From JAGNLM01 sp964439835 (lineage in GTDB: Bacteria > Pseudomonadota > Gammaproteobacteria > JAABTG01), in NCBI GenBank assembly GCA_964439835.1, contig CAYTPQ010000013.1:1-64000 (forward strand): DNA of 64,000 nucleotides. Reading direction: 5' to 3'. Under the pieces are notes generated by a model, which ran no database searches, had not been told where the DNA came from, and worked only from the letters and a program-made list of their open reading frames with translations. Below are positions 43,209 to 52,152 of this stretch, piece after piece. The position numbers and the translations under genes were made by a program. How positions within the stretch are numbered: position 1 is the first letter of the stretch; each line of letters begins with the position of its first letter.

Positions 43209-43736
43209 TCAAACAGAGGCCGCGGCCTGCCAGCCCCGGATGATGTCGAGGGCGAGGACCGCCGCCTCGGGAACTGCCTGGGCCACTGCCGGCGTCGGCT
43301 CGCTCCCCCAACCAAGCTCGGCGGGCTGAATGCCGATCAGCGCGCGGCGGGCCGGAAGGTGGTCGGTCAACCGCGCGATGTCCATCAGGTCTACCAGGCT
43401 CACCTCGTGCACGCTCAGCTTGGCGCGGCCGAGGAAGCGGTCCATGTCCTCGCCGACGAAGACGCGGATGGTGCCGGGCGACGCCCCGAGCTGCGCGGAG
43501 TCGACCACCACGAGGGCGTCGTGCTCCTCGATCGGGCCTGCCAGGGTGAAGCTCAGGGTCCCCCCGTCCAGGTAGGTGACGTTCTCGACGTCGGGGTGCT
43601 CGCGGCCCAGGTACTCGACCACGTGGACGCCGGCGCCTTCGTCCGTCAGGAGCCGGTTACCGACACCGAGCACCAGGGTACGCACCCCACCCGCTCGGGC
43701 CCCGGGTCCCTCGCCTCCGCCTTCTGTCTCGCTCAC
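43209..43736 (-). CDS. hynD: Hydrogenase maturation protease (HynD/HyaD type)
   Basis: 175 residues. The nickel-sensing protease motif is LVLGVGNRLLTDEGAGVHVVEYL, with further conserved segments VTYLDGGTLSFTLAGPIEEHDALVVVDSAQLG and LSVHEVSLVDLMDIARL (the His metal ligand). It should remove the C-terminal 15 residues of HynL once nickel is inserted. GTG at 43736 has GGAGG 8 nt upstream. The first 17 residues are Gly-rich and variable. First gene of the minus-strand hydrogenase unit, divergent from hypC. Confidence 0.92.
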   Translation of the reverse strand: MSETEGGGEGPGARAGGVRTLVLGVGNRLLTDEGAGVHVVEYLGREHPDVENVTYLDGGTLSFTLAGPIEEHDALVVVDSAQLGASPGTIRVFVGEDMDRFLGRAKLSVHEVSLVDLMDIARLTDHLPARRALIGIQPAELGWGSEPTPAVAQAVPEAAVLALDIIRGWQAAASV

Positions 43737-43997
43737 CTCGCCACCTCCGGTCCGTGACCCCGCCGCCTTGCCCAGACTCTTTGCCCTGCGACCCCAGACC
43801 GACGGGTCTCGGACCCCAGCTCATGCTGCGAAGGGCCATGTGGGCCGCCGCAGGCCCCCGGGGCCGGTGCCCCTTGACGGGTGTCATGGACCACTTAACA
43901 GCGGGTGCTAATATTGCGGCCGTTATCGGCCGAAGTGTATTAATCTTAGTTAGTGATCTCGGGCGGGCGACATGACGCTCGCCCAGCGGAGGACCTG

Positions 43998-44228
43998 ATG
44001 TGCCTTGGCATCCCCATGAAGGTGATTGAGATCAACGGCTACGCCGCGCGCTGTGAGGCCAAGGGCATCGAGCGTGAGGTCAGCCTGTTCATGCTCCAGG
44101 ACGAGCCGGTCGCCATTGGCGACTACGTCATGGTGCACGTGGGGTATGCGCTCCAGAAGATGACCGAGGAGGAGGCGCGCTCCGCGTGGGAGGTCTACGA
44201 CCAGATGCTGGCCGCAGCGGATGCATGA
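43998..44228 (+). CDS. hypC: Hydrogenase assembly chaperone HypC
   Basis: 76 residues starting MCLGIPMKVIEINGYAARCEAKGIEREVSLF, whose Cys2 is essential in the family. HypC with HypD builds and delivers the Fe(CN)2CO unit to the large subunit. GGAGG lies 6 nt before the ATG at 43998, which sets the start although the frame extends upstream. The upstream 261 bp shared with the hynD gene must contain divergent promoters; a GGGCGGGCG/CGCTCGCCC hairpin is seen at about 43962-43985. It overlaps hypA by 8 bp. Confidence 0.95.
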   Translation: MCLGIPMKVIEINGYAARCEAKGIEREVSLFMLQDEPVAIGDYVMVHVGYALQKMTEEEARSAWEVYDQMLAAADA

Positions 44229-44583
44229 GCTCTCCGTCTGCCAGGCCCTGATCGAGCAGGTGGTCGGGATCGCGCGCGCCCACAACGCCACGGCCGTTGA
44301 GCGCGTCCTGCTGCGGATCGGCCCGCTCTCGGGCGTCGAGCCGGCCCTCTTGATGACGGCCTACCCCATTGCCGCCGCCGGCACCCCTGCCGAGGGAGCC
44401 GTGCTGGAGATCGAGCAGGCGGCCGTCACCGTGCGCTGCCGGGCCTGCGGTCACGAAGGCGAGGTGCCGGCGAACCGGCTGCTCTGCCCCGCCTGTGGCG
44501 ACTACCACACCGAGATGCTGAGCGGCGACGAGCTGCTGCTCGCGCGGGTGGAGCTGACGGCCCCCGAGGCGGAGCCCGCGTAG
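44221..44583 (+). CDS. hypA: Hydrogenase nickel incorporation protein HypA
   Basis: 120 residues starting MHELSVCQALIEQV, whose His2 is the nickel ligand. The zinc site uses CRACGHEG and CPACGDYH. HypA delivers nickel to the large-subunit precursor with HypB. The start overlaps the hypC stop by 8 bp and hypB follows after 38 bp, so hypCABD forms one transcript. Confidence 0.95.
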   Translation: MHELSVCQALIEQVVGIARAHNATAVERVLLRIGPLSGVEPALLMTAYPIAAAGTPAEGAVLEIEQAAVTVRCRACGHEGEVPANRLLCPACGDYHTEMLSGDELLLARVELTAPEAEPA

Positions 44584-44621
44584 CCGTCCCGTGCCGAGAA
44601 TACCGAAGGACACGAATAAAG

Positions 44622-45494
44622 ATGTGTGACACCTGCGGCTGTAACGTAACCCCGGGTAACCGCCACCTGCTGGAAACCGACGGCAAGCTGTACCGGGCCG
44701 CGGACGGCCGGGTCGCAGTGGACGTCCTGAAGGGCCTGTTGTCCGAAAACGACCGGTTGGCGGCCCACAACCGGGCCCACTTCGACGGGCACGGCGTGCT
44801 CGCGATCAACCTGATGTCTTCGCCGGGCGCGGGCAAGACGGCCCTCCTCGAAGCCACCATCGCGGCGCTGCGGGGCGAGCTGCGGGTAGCGGTCGTCGAG
44901 GGCGACCTGGAGACCGAGAACGACGCCGACCGGATCCGCGCCCAGGGCGTGCCCGCGGTGCAGATCTGCACCGGCAGCGCCTGTCACCTGGACGCGCACA
45001 TGGTCCACGACGCCCTGCACCAGGTCGCGCTCTCCGGCCTCGACGTGCTGTTTATCGAGAACGTCGGCAACCTGGTCTGCCCAGCGAGCTTCGACCTGGG
45101 CCAGCACCGCAACGTCACCCTGCTCTCGGTCACCGAGGGCGACGACAAGCCGGCCAAGTACCCGGTGATGTTCCGTGCCGCCGATCTGGTCCTGTTGACC
45201 AAGACGGACCTGCTGGCAGTGCTCGACGACTTCTCGCCCGAGCGGGCCGAGCGCCACCTGCGGGGACTCGCCTCCGAGGCGCCGGTGATCCGGCTCTCCG
45301 CCCGCAGGGGCGCGGGTCTGGAGCAATGGCTCGACTGGCTGCGGGCCGAGCTCGGAGCCCACCGGGAGCGGGTCGCCCGCGGGGAGACCCGGCGGCCGGC
45401 GGTGCAGCCCGACGGCGAGCGACTGCACCGCGCCCATGCCCCCGGCCACGGCACCGCGGGCCGCCTGGCCCCCTTGAGCCGCACCGGCCTCTGA
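44622..45494 (+). CDS. hypB: Hydrogenase nickel incorporation GTPase HypB
   Basis: 290 residues. An N-terminal metal site MCDTCGCN is followed directly by the GTPase domain: SSPGAGKTALLEATI (P-loop), EGDLETENDADRI, ENVGNLVCPASFDLG and LLTKTDLL. The long His-rich nickel-storage stretch of many HypB proteins is absent. The C-terminal ~45 residues are Arg/Pro/His-rich (GETRRPAVQPDG..., LHRAHAPGHGTAG) and beyond the usual fold. Its stop overlaps the hypD start by one base (TGATG). Confidence 0.95.
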   Translation: MCDTCGCNVTPGNRHLLETDGKLYRAADGRVAVDVLKGLLSENDRLAAHNRAHFDGHGVLAINLMSSPGAGKTALLEATIAALRGELRVAVVEGDLETENDADRIRAQGVPAVQICTGSACHLDAHMVHDALHQVALSGLDVLFIENVGNLVCPASFDLGQHRNVTLLSVTEGDDKPAKYPVMFRAADLVLLTKTDLLAVLDDFSPERAERHLRGLASEAPVIRLSARRGAGLEQWLDWLRAELGAHRERVARGETRRPAVQPDGERLHRAHAPGHGTAGRLAPLSRTGL

Positions 45495-46600
45495 TGCCCG
45501 TGGCCGACGAGGCGCGCCTGTGGCTCGAGCGGATCCGCGGCCTGCCGCTGCCGGCGCGCGTGCGCATTATGAATGTCTGCGGCGGCCACGAGCGCTCGAT
45601 CACGATGGCCGGCCTGCGTGCCGCCCTGCCACCGCAGGTCGAGCTGATCCCCGGCCCCGGCTGCCCGGTCTGCATCTGCCCCGAGGAGGACGTCTACGAG
45701 GCGATCCAGCTCGCGCTCCACGAGGACCTCACGCTGGTCGCCTTCGGCGACATGCTGCGCGTACCCGTGAACGTGCCGAAGGGCGAGGTCCGCTCGCTCG
45801 AACAGGCCAAGGCCGCCGGCGCCGACATCCGACCCATCGCCTCGCCACTCGAGGCGGCCGCCATCGCCTCCGCGAGCCCCGGCCGGCGAGTGGTGTTCTT
45901 CGCCGCCGGATTCGAGACCACCACCGCCCCGGTCGCCTCCCTGCTGGTGCAGGGGGCCCCCGAGAACCTGCTCCTGCTGCTCTCGGGGCGTCTGACCTGG
46001 CCCGCGGTGGCCATGCTGCTCGACGCCGGGACCCCGGGCTTTGACGCCTTGATCGCCCCCGGCCACGTCGCGACCGTGATGGGCCCCGAGGAGTGGCAGT
46101 TCGTGGTCGACCGCCACGGCCTGCCCGCGGCGGTCGCCGGGTTCACGCCGGCGAGCCTCCTGGCGGCCATGTACTCGACCCTGCGCCAGCTCCTGGACGG
46201 CCGGCGATTCCTGGACAATTGCTACCCGGAGGTGGTTCGGGCGGGGGGCAACCCCACGGCCCGCCGCCACCTGGCCGAGGCCATGGACGTCGTCGACGCC
46301 AGCTGGAGGGGGATCGGGACGATCCCGGCCTCGGGCTACGCCCTGCGTCCGGCGTTCCAGAACCGGGACGCCCGGCGCGTCTTCCCGTCCTACGCCGACG
46401 CCGGCCGCAAGCGGGCGGGGGAGATGCCGCCGGGGTGCGATTGCGCGAAGGTGGTGTTGGGCCGGATCTACCCGAACGAGTGCCGGCTCTACGGCAAGGC
46501 CTGCACGCCGCGCAACCCCATCGGGCCCTGCATGGTGTCGGACGAGGGCGCCTGCCGGATCTGGTGGTCGAGCGGCGTCCGGGACAGCCACGCGGCTTGA
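45494..46600 (+). CDS. hypD: Hydrogenase formation protein HypD
   Basis: 368 residues. Conserved segments are IMNVCGGHERSITMAGLR, LIPGPGCPVC, APGHVATVMGPEEW and the cluster-binding C-terminus with GCDCAKVVLG, CRLYGKACTPRNPIGPCMVS and GACRIWW. HypD holds a [4Fe-4S] cluster and, with HypC and HypE, assembles the Fe(CN)2CO group. ATG at 45494 overlaps the hypB stop; the open frame further upstream lies inside hypB and is not coding. A strong hairpin follows. Confidence 0.95.
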   Translation: MPVADEARLWLERIRGLPLPARVRIMNVCGGHERSITMAGLRAALPPQVELIPGPGCPVCICPEEDVYEAIQLALHEDLTLVAFGDMLRVPVNVPKGEVRSLEQAKAAGADIRPIASPLEAAAIASASPGRRVVFFAAGFETTTAPVASLLVQGAPENLLLLLSGRLTWPAVAMLLDAGTPGFDALIAPGHVATVMGPEEWQFVVDRHGLPAAVAGFTPASLLAAMYSTLRQLLDGRRFLDNCYPEVVRAGGNPTARRHLAEAMDVVDASWRGIGTIPASGYALRPAFQNRDARRVFPSYADAGRKRAGEMPPGCDCAKVVLGRIYPNECRLYGKACTPRNPIGPCMVSDEGACRIWWSSGVRDSHAA

Positions 46601-46626
46601 CGCGCCAGCCCCCCGCCCAGGCCTGC

Positions 46627-46655
46627 CCCCCGCGCGGCATGAGGCCGCGCGGGGG
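46627..46655. terminator. GC-rich hairpin between hypD and the chemoreceptor gene
   Basis: CCCCCGCGCGGC (46627-46638) pairs perfectly with GCCGCGCGGGGG (46644-46655) across a 5-nt loop ATGAG. It sits between the convergent hypCABD operon and MCP gene and probably terminates both. No T-run is visible. Confidence 0.75.
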
Positions 46656-46662
46656 CGATCCT

Positions 46663-48300
46663 TCAGACCTTGAAGCGGGCCATCAGGCCCGAGAGCTCGG
46701 CGCCCTGGGCAGCCAGCGTCTGGGCGGTCTGGGCGGCGCGCTCGGTGGCGCCGGCCGCCCGGGTGGAGAGCTCGGAGATCCGGCCCAGGCGGGCGTCGAT
46801 GTCCTGGGCGACCACCGACTGCTCCTCGGCCGCCGTGGCGATCTGGGTGCTCATGTCCCGCATGGTCCCGACCGCCTCGGCAATCGCCTCCAGCGATTGA
46901 ACGGCCTGCCGGGCCACGTCAAGCGTCGCCTGGGCACTCGCCTGGCTGCGGCCCATGGTCTGGGCGGCGGCCTGGGCGCCCTGCTGCAGGGCGGCGATCA
47001 TCGACTGGATCTCGGCGGTCGAGTGCTGGGTGCGGCTCGCCAGCGCCCGCACCTCGTCCGCGACCACCGCGAAGCCGCGGCCCTGCTCCCCGGCGCGCGC
47101 GGCCTCGATCGCCGCGTTCAGCGCCAGCAGGTTGGTCTGCTCGGCCACCCCCCGGATCACGTCGAGCACCGCCCCGATCTCCCGGGTGTTCGCCTCGACC
47201 CGGGCGATGGTCTCCCCGGCCGCACCGACGTCCGCCGCGAGTCCGCCAACGGAGCGCAGGGTCTCGTCGACCCGGGTCCGCCCCGCGCGCGACTCGGCGT
47301 CGGCCCGCTCACTGGCGGAGGCCGCCGACGCCGCGCTGCGGGCCACCTCGCCGGCGGTGGCGGCCATCTCGGTCACGGCCGCGGCGATCTGCTCGGTCTC
47401 GACCCGCTGCAGGTCGTTGACGTCCCGCGACTCGGCCGTCTCCGCGCGGTAGCTCTCCGCGGCGGTGCTGACCGCCGCGGTCGAGACGCCGGCGTCGCGG
47501 ACCAGCCCCGCGAAGCGCTCGACGAAGGCGTTGAAGGCACCCGCCAGGTCCGCGACCTCGTTGCGACCGCGCACCTCCAGCCGCCGGCGCAGGTCGGCCT
47601 CGCCGGCACTCATGTCGCGCAGCGCCTGTGCGGTCAGGCTGAGCGGCGCGGTGACACTGCGGGAGACCCACCAGGACATCCCCAGCAGCACGGCCAGGAT
47701 GGCCAGCGCCAGGGTACCGAGGGTGGCCGCCGCCCTGGCCGTCTCGGCCTGGACGTCGTCGACGTAGATCCCCGAGCCGACGATCCAGCCCCAGGGCGCG
47801 AAGCCTTTGACGTAGGAGACCTTCGGGGCCGGGGTCGCGAGGCCCGGCTTCGGCCACTGGTAGTCGACCAGGCCCTCGCCCCGCTCCTTGACCACCCGGA
47901 CGAACTCGACGAACAGGCGCTTGCCGCTGGGGTCCGCATTCTGCGAGAGGTCCTTCCCGTCCAGCTCCGGCTTGAACGGGTGCATCACCATCGACGGGCG
48001 CATGTCGTTGATCCAGACGTAGTCGTCGGCGCCGTAGCGCAGCGCGCGCAGGGCCGCGACGGCGGCCTGCTGCGCCGCCTCCCGGGTCAGCTCGCCGCGC
48101 TGGGCGCGGGACTCGTAGTGGCTCAACAGGCTCCAGGCCGTCTCGACGACGTGCCGGGTCTTCAGCTGCTTCTCCTCCAGCACGGCCTCGCCCAGTGTCC
48201 GTATGGCCACCAGCGCGACCACGGCCACGGCGAGCGCCGCCAGCCCGGCGAGAATCCAGAGCCTGGTGCGGATCCGCACCCCATTCAACCAGTCCGTCAT
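46663..48300 (-). CDS. Methyl-accepting chemotaxis protein with single Cache domain
   Basis: 545 residues. One membrane segment (LWILAGLAALAVAVVALVAI), a periplasmic single Cache domain (DDYVWINDMRPSMVMHPFKPELDGKDL, YVKGFAPWGWIVGSGIYVDDV), a second membrane segment, HAMP, then a signalling domain with the hairpin tip IRGVAEQTNLLALNAAIEAARAGEQGRGFAVVADEVRALA. No C-terminal CheR/CheB pentapeptide is seen. It is inserted on the minus strand between hypD and hypF, so it may serve taxis related to hydrogen or redox conditions; sCache domains usually bind small carboxylates, so this link is only positional. Confidence 0.9.
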   Translation of the reverse strand: MTDWLNGVRIRTRLWILAGLAALAVAVVALVAIRTLGEAVLEEKQLKTRHVVETAWSLLSHYESRAQRGELTREAAQQAAVAALRALRYGADDYVWINDMRPSMVMHPFKPELDGKDLSQNADPSGKRLFVEFVRVVKERGEGLVDYQWPKPGLATPAPKVSYVKGFAPWGWIVGSGIYVDDVQAETARAAATLGTLALAILAVLLGMSWWVSRSVTAPLSLTAQALRDMSAGEADLRRRLEVRGRNEVADLAGAFNAFVERFAGLVRDAGVSTAAVSTAAESYRAETAESRDVNDLQRVETEQIAAAVTEMAATAGEVARSAASAASASERADAESRAGRTRVDETLRSVGGLAADVGAAGETIARVEANTREIGAVLDVIRGVAEQTNLLALNAAIEAARAGEQGRGFAVVADEVRALASRTQHSTAEIQSMIAALQQGAQAAAQTMGRSQASAQATLDVARQAVQSLEAIAEAVGTMRDMSTQIATAAEEQSVVAQDIDARLGRISELSTRAAGATERAAQTAQTLAAQGAELSGLMARFKV

Positions 48301-48475
48301 GACCTCTCCACTCCCGGGGAATGCCGGACCGGCCGGTCCCCCAACGCGTTGAAATTCTTCTCAACCGACCTCGCTAGCGACACCCGCCGGCGGGCCTTGA
48401 GGCCCGGGGCCGAGGAGCGCCGTCCGCGGGCTGGGTCCCAGCGCCGGGGGTTACCCGCGGCGGTGAGCATCGGCT

Positions 48476-50779
48476 GTGGCTGACCTCGCGGCGGCACCCC
48501 CGAGCTCCTCCCCCGAATCGGGCCGCCAGGCCCGGCGCTGGGTCCTGGGAGGCCGGGTCCAGGGCGTCGGCTTTCGGCCCTTCGTGTTCCGGCTGGCCCA
48601 CCGGCTGGGGCTGACGGGCTGGGTCCAGAACCAGCGCGGGCAGGTCGAGGTCCTGGCGGAGGGTCCCGCCCCGGCCCTGGAGGACTTCGGTGCGGCGCTG
48701 GTGGTAGAGGCGCCGCCCCTCGCCCGCCCCGAGGTCCGGGCGTGCGTGCCGACCGCGCCGCCGGGGCTGCAGGGGTTCGTCATCCGCCCGAGCGAGGAGA
48801 CCGCGGAGACCCGGATCCACGTGCCACCCGATTACTTCACCTGCGACGACTGCCTGCAGGAGCTCGAGGACTCGGACGACCGGCGCTACCGCTACCCCTT
48901 CATCAACTGTACCCAGTGCGGCCCGCGCTACACCCTGATTGCACGCCTGCCCTACGACCGCCCCAACACCTCGATGGCGGGGTTTCCGCTCTGCGCGGAC
49001 TGCGGGCGGGAGTACGCCGATCCCCTGGACCGGCGCTTTCACGCCGAGCCGGTCGCCTGTCCCGCCTGCGGGCCACAGCTCAGCTTCCGCGCCGGCGTCG
49101 CGCCCGCGCTCACGGACACCGCCGCGGCCCTCGCCGCCTGCGTCAGCGCCCTGCGGGCCGGCGAGGTGGTGGCCGTCAAGGGGGTGGGCGGCTACCACCT
49201 GATGTGCGACGCGCGCCTGGACGCCCCGGTCGCCCGGCTGCGGGCGCAGAAGCCCCGGCCGCACAAGCCGCTGGCGGTGATGTTCCCGGTCGCCGGCGCC
49301 GACGGGCTGGCGCGCGTGCGCGAGGCCGTCGAGCTGACCGCCACGGAGGCCGACCTGCTGCGCAGCCCGACCCGTCCTATCGTCCTCGCCCGCCGGCGGA
49401 CGCCCGACGGTCTCTGCGCCGGCATCGCCCCGGGCCTTGGCGAGATCGGCGTCATGCTGCCCTACAGCCCGCTGCACCACCTGCTGCTGGGCGACCTGGG
49501 CGGCCCGGTGGTGGCGACCTCGGCCAACCTGAGCGGCGAGCCGGTGATGACCGATCCGGCGGAGGTCGAGGCCCGGCTCGGGCGCGTCGCCGAGGCCCTC
49601 CTCCACCACGACCGCCCGATCCTGCGCCCCGCCGATGACCCCGTGTACCGACGGATCGCCGACGGCGTGCGGCCGCTGCGGCTCGGCCGCGGATCGGCGC
49701 CGCTCGAGCTTACCCTCCCCCTGCGGCTGACCCGGCCGGCACTTGCGGTGGGCGGGCACATGAAGAATACGATCGCGCTGGCCTGGGACGACCGGGTCGT
49801 GGTCTCGCCCCACATCGGCGACATGGGCACGCCCCGCAGCCTGGCGGTGTTCGAGCAGCTCGTCGCCGACCTCCAGGCCCTCTACGGCGTGAGGGCCGAG
49901 GCGCTCATCCACGACGCCCACCCCGGCTACGCCACCACCCGCTGGGCGGCACGCCAGGGCCTGCCGACGGCCGCCGTCTTTCACCACCACGCCCACGCCT
50001 CAGCGCTCGCCGGCGAGCTCGGACTCGATCGGCCCTGCCTGGTCTTCACCTGGGACGGGGTCGGCTACGGCGAAGACGGCACGCTGTGGGGCGGCGAAGC
50101 CCTGCTGGGACCGCCGGGCGCCTGGCGCCGGGTCGCCACCTTCCGCCCCTTCCGCCTGCCCGGCGGCGAGCGGGCCGGGCGCGAGCCCTGGCGCAGCGCC
50201 GCGAGCCTGTGCTGGACCCTCGGCCGCGACTGGCCGGTGGCGCCCGCCGGGGCAGACCTCGCCCGCGAGGCCTGGAGCCGGGGCCTGAACGCGCCCGAGA
50301 CCTCCGCCGTCGGGCGGCTCTTCGACGCCGCCGCGGCCCTGACCGGCACGGTTCTGTCCGCCAGCTTCGAGGGCCAGGGCCCGATGTGGCTCGAGGCCGT
50401 CGCCGACCCCGACGCTCGCGGCCCGGAGCTGCCGATCACCCGGCGCTCAGGGCTGTGGGTCGCGGACTGGGCCCCCCTGGTCGATTGGCTGACAGACGAG
50501 GGCCGGCCGGTCGAGGAGCGGGCCGGCGGGCTGCACGACAGCCTGGCGCGGCTCGTCGCATCCGTCGCCATCACGGTCCGAGAGGAGACGGGGGTCACGG
50601 ACGTCGGCCTCTGCGGCGGCGTATTCCAGAACCGGCTCCTGACCGAGCAAACCGTCCGGGTGCTCGGGGACGCAGGTTTCCGTGTTCACCTGGCCCGCGA
50701 GGTCCCGGTGAACGACGGCGGCATCAGCTTCGGGCAGGTGGTCGAGTATGCCGCCACCCATACGCTCCTGAGCGCTTGA
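48476..50779 (+). CDS. hypF: Carbamoyltransferase HypF
   Basis: 767 residues. Domains in order: acylphosphatase (GRVQGVGFRPFVFRLAHRLGL), paired zinc fingers (CDDCLQELED...CTQCGPR, CADCGREY...CPACGP), a YrdC-like domain (VVAVKGVGGYHLMCDAR, RPHKPLAVMF, GLGEIGVMLPYSPLHHLL, VVATSANLSGEP), and a Kae1-like domain (HHHAHASALAGE, GVFQNRLL). It transfers carbamoyl from carbamoyl phosphate onto HypE for cyanide ligand synthesis. GTG at 48476. It is separated from hypCABD by the reverse-oriented chemoreceptor gene, so it needs its own promoter in 48301-48475. Confidence 0.95.
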   Translation: MADLAAAPPSSSPESGRQARRWVLGGRVQGVGFRPFVFRLAHRLGLTGWVQNQRGQVEVLAEGPAPALEDFGAALVVEAPPLARPEVRACVPTAPPGLQGFVIRPSEETAETRIHVPPDYFTCDDCLQELEDSDDRRYRYPFINCTQCGPRYTLIARLPYDRPNTSMAGFPLCADCGREYADPLDRRFHAEPVACPACGPQLSFRAGVAPALTDTAAALAACVSALRAGEVVAVKGVGGYHLMCDARLDAPVARLRAQKPRPHKPLAVMFPVAGADGLARVREAVELTATEADLLRSPTRPIVLARRRTPDGLCAGIAPGLGEIGVMLPYSPLHHLLLGDLGGPVVATSANLSGEPVMTDPAEVEARLGRVAEALLHHDRPILRPADDPVYRRIADGVRPLRLGRGSAPLELTLPLRLTRPALAVGGHMKNTIALAWDDRVVVSPHIGDMGTPRSLAVFEQLVADLQALYGVRAEALIHDAHPGYATTRWAARQGLPTAAVFHHHAHASALAGELGLDRPCLVFTWDGVGYGEDGTLWGGEALLGPPGAWRRVATFRPFRLPGGERAGREPWRSAASLCWTLGRDWPVAPAGADLAREAWSRGLNAPETSAVGRLFDAAAALTGTVLSASFEGQGPMWLEAVADPDARGPELPITRRSGLWVADWAPLVDWLTDEGRPVEERAGGLHDSLARLVASVAITVREETGVTDVGLCGGVFQNRLLTEQTVRVLGDAGFRVHLAREVPVNDGGISFGQVVEYAATHTLLSA

Positions 50780-50806
50780 TAAGGGGGTCGCGGCGTTAAC
50801 GTTCCA

Positions 50807-50852
50807 GGCAGGTTCCCGGTGCGGTTTCGCGGGACCGCACCGGGAACCTGCC
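50807..50852. repeat. Structured repeat, short form: perfect 19-bp hairpin between hypF and hypE
   Basis: GGCAGGTTCCCGGTGCGGT (50807-50825), an 8-nt loop TTCGCGGG, and the exact complement (50834-50852). The arms and loop match the outer arms of the long form at 13398-13506 (GCAGGATCCCGGTGCAGT, then TTTGCGGGAC), as if the central part were absent. It may attenuate transcription between hypF and hypE. Confidence 0.85.
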
Positions 50853-50913
50853 CCCCCTGCCTCCAAGAGGCCCTTCAACCTTGTGCGTACACCCCTTGTG
50901 ATATGGTCTCCCG

Positions 50914-51927
50914 ATGATGCAGGACACCCACATCGCCCTCGCCCACGGTAACGGTGGGCGCTTCATGCGGGAGCTGATCGACGAGGTCTTCGCCCGCCAC
51001 CTCGCCAACCCCGACCTGGACGTCCGCGCCGACGCCGTGCCCATCGAGGTACCGCCCGGCGACGGGCAGCTCATGTTCACCACCGACGGCTTCACGGTCC
51101 AACCCATCGAGTTCCCCGGCGGCGACATCGGGATGCTCGCGGTGCACGGCACCACCAACGACCTGGCCGTCTCCGGCGCGACCCCCTTGTACCTCAGCCT
51201 GAACGCCTTCATCGAGGAGGGGGTCGAGGTCGCCCTGCTGGAGCGGGTGGTGGCAAGCCTCGCCCGGGCGGCACGCGAGGTGGGCGTGCGGGTCGCCGCC
51301 GGCGACACCAAGGTCGTCCGACGTGGCGAGGGCGGCGGGATCTACCTCGCGACCACCGGCGTCGGCATCCGCCCGCGGGGGCTCGACCTCGGCCTGCACC
51401 GCATCCGTGAGGGGGACGCCGTGCTGGTGAGCGGCCCGGTCGGCGACCACGGCATCGCCGTGATGCTCGCCCGGGAGCAGTTCGGCCTGCGCGGGGACCT
51501 GCAGTCCGACGCCGCCAGCGTGCTGCCGCTCGCCCAGGCCCTGGTCGGCCTGAGCGGCCTGCGCTTCATGCGCGACCCGACCCGCGGCGGGCTCGCGACC
51601 GTGCTGCACGAGGTCTGCCACGCCACCGGGCTGGGGGTGCGCGTCCGCGAGCCCGAGGTGCCGGTGCGCGACCCCGTGCGCTCGGTGTGCGAGATGCTCG
51701 GCTACGACCCCTACTACCTTGCCTGCGAGGGGCGTGTGGTCGCAGTCGTCGCCGCGGACGACGCGAGCGACGCCCTGGCCGCCTGGCGGGCGCTACCCGA
51801 GGGCCAGGACGCGCGGCGGATCGGGGCGGTCACCGGCTCGCGCCCCCACCTAGTCCTGGAGACCGAGCTGGGCGGCGAGCGGGTGCTGGAGGAGCTCGAG
51901 GACGACCCCCTGCCGCGCATCTGCTGA
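50914..51927 (+). CDS. hypE: Hydrogenase expression/formation protein HypE
   Basis: 337 residues of the PurM-like ATPase fold: ALAHGNGGRFMRELI, TTDGFTVQPIEFPGGDIGMLAVHGTTNDLAVSGATPLYLS, VRVAAGDTKVVRRGEGGGIY and FMRDPTRGGLATVLHEV. The C-terminal Cys in PRIC is the residue carbamoylated by HypF and dehydrated to thiocyanate. It completes the hypCABDFE set in the window. ATG at 50914; ATG at 50917 is equally possible. Confidence 0.95.
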   Translation: MMQDTHIALAHGNGGRFMRELIDEVFARHLANPDLDVRADAVPIEVPPGDGQLMFTTDGFTVQPIEFPGGDIGMLAVHGTTNDLAVSGATPLYLSLNAFIEEGVEVALLERVVASLARAAREVGVRVAAGDTKVVRRGEGGGIYLATTGVGIRPRGLDLGLHRIREGDAVLVSGPVGDHGIAVMLAREQFGLRGDLQSDAASVLPLAQALVGLSGLRFMRDPTRGGLATVLHEVCHATGLGVRVREPEVPVRDPVRSVCEMLGYDPYYLACEGRVVAVVAADDASDALAAWRALPEGQDARRIGAVTGSRPHLVLETELGGERVLEELEDDPLPRIC

Positions 51928-51992
51928 GTCAAACTTTTCTGACAGATCGGTCGAAGAAAGCGGGTTCCCAGGCCTATCCCCCCGCGTAGACT

Positions 51993-52026
51993 GCACCCCG
52001 GACCCGACGGAACGGGTCCGGGGTGC
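51993..52026. terminator. Hairpin downstream of hypE
   Basis: GCACCCCGGACCCG (51993-52006) pairs perfectly with CGGGTCCGGGGTGC (52013-52026) over a 6-nt loop. It starts 65 bp after the hypE stop. No T-run. Confidence 0.65.
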
Positions 52027-52060
52027 GACGAGCCAGGGACGGCGACGGTAGCACCGCTAC

Positions 52061-52090
52061 GGGCCGCCGGCCGGAGCCGGCCGGCGGCCC
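52061..52090. promoter_or_regulatory. Second hairpin, in front of the PEP-CTERM gene
   Basis: GGGCCGCCGGCCGG (52061-52074), AG, and the exact complement (52077-52090). It is 34 bp after the hypE terminator hairpin and 62 bp before the ATG at 52153, so it may belong to the leader of that gene or be a second terminator. Confidence 0.5.
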
Positions 52091-52152
52091 GAGCCCCTTC
52101 CGCCCCGTGACGCTCCGACCACCTCCCACCCAGCACCAGGGAGGTCTTTGCC

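Noticed and set aside
43737..43997. Sigma54 (-24/-12) promoter between hynD and hypC
   Set aside because: No GG-N10-GC pair with the expected TGGCAC/TTGC context was found.
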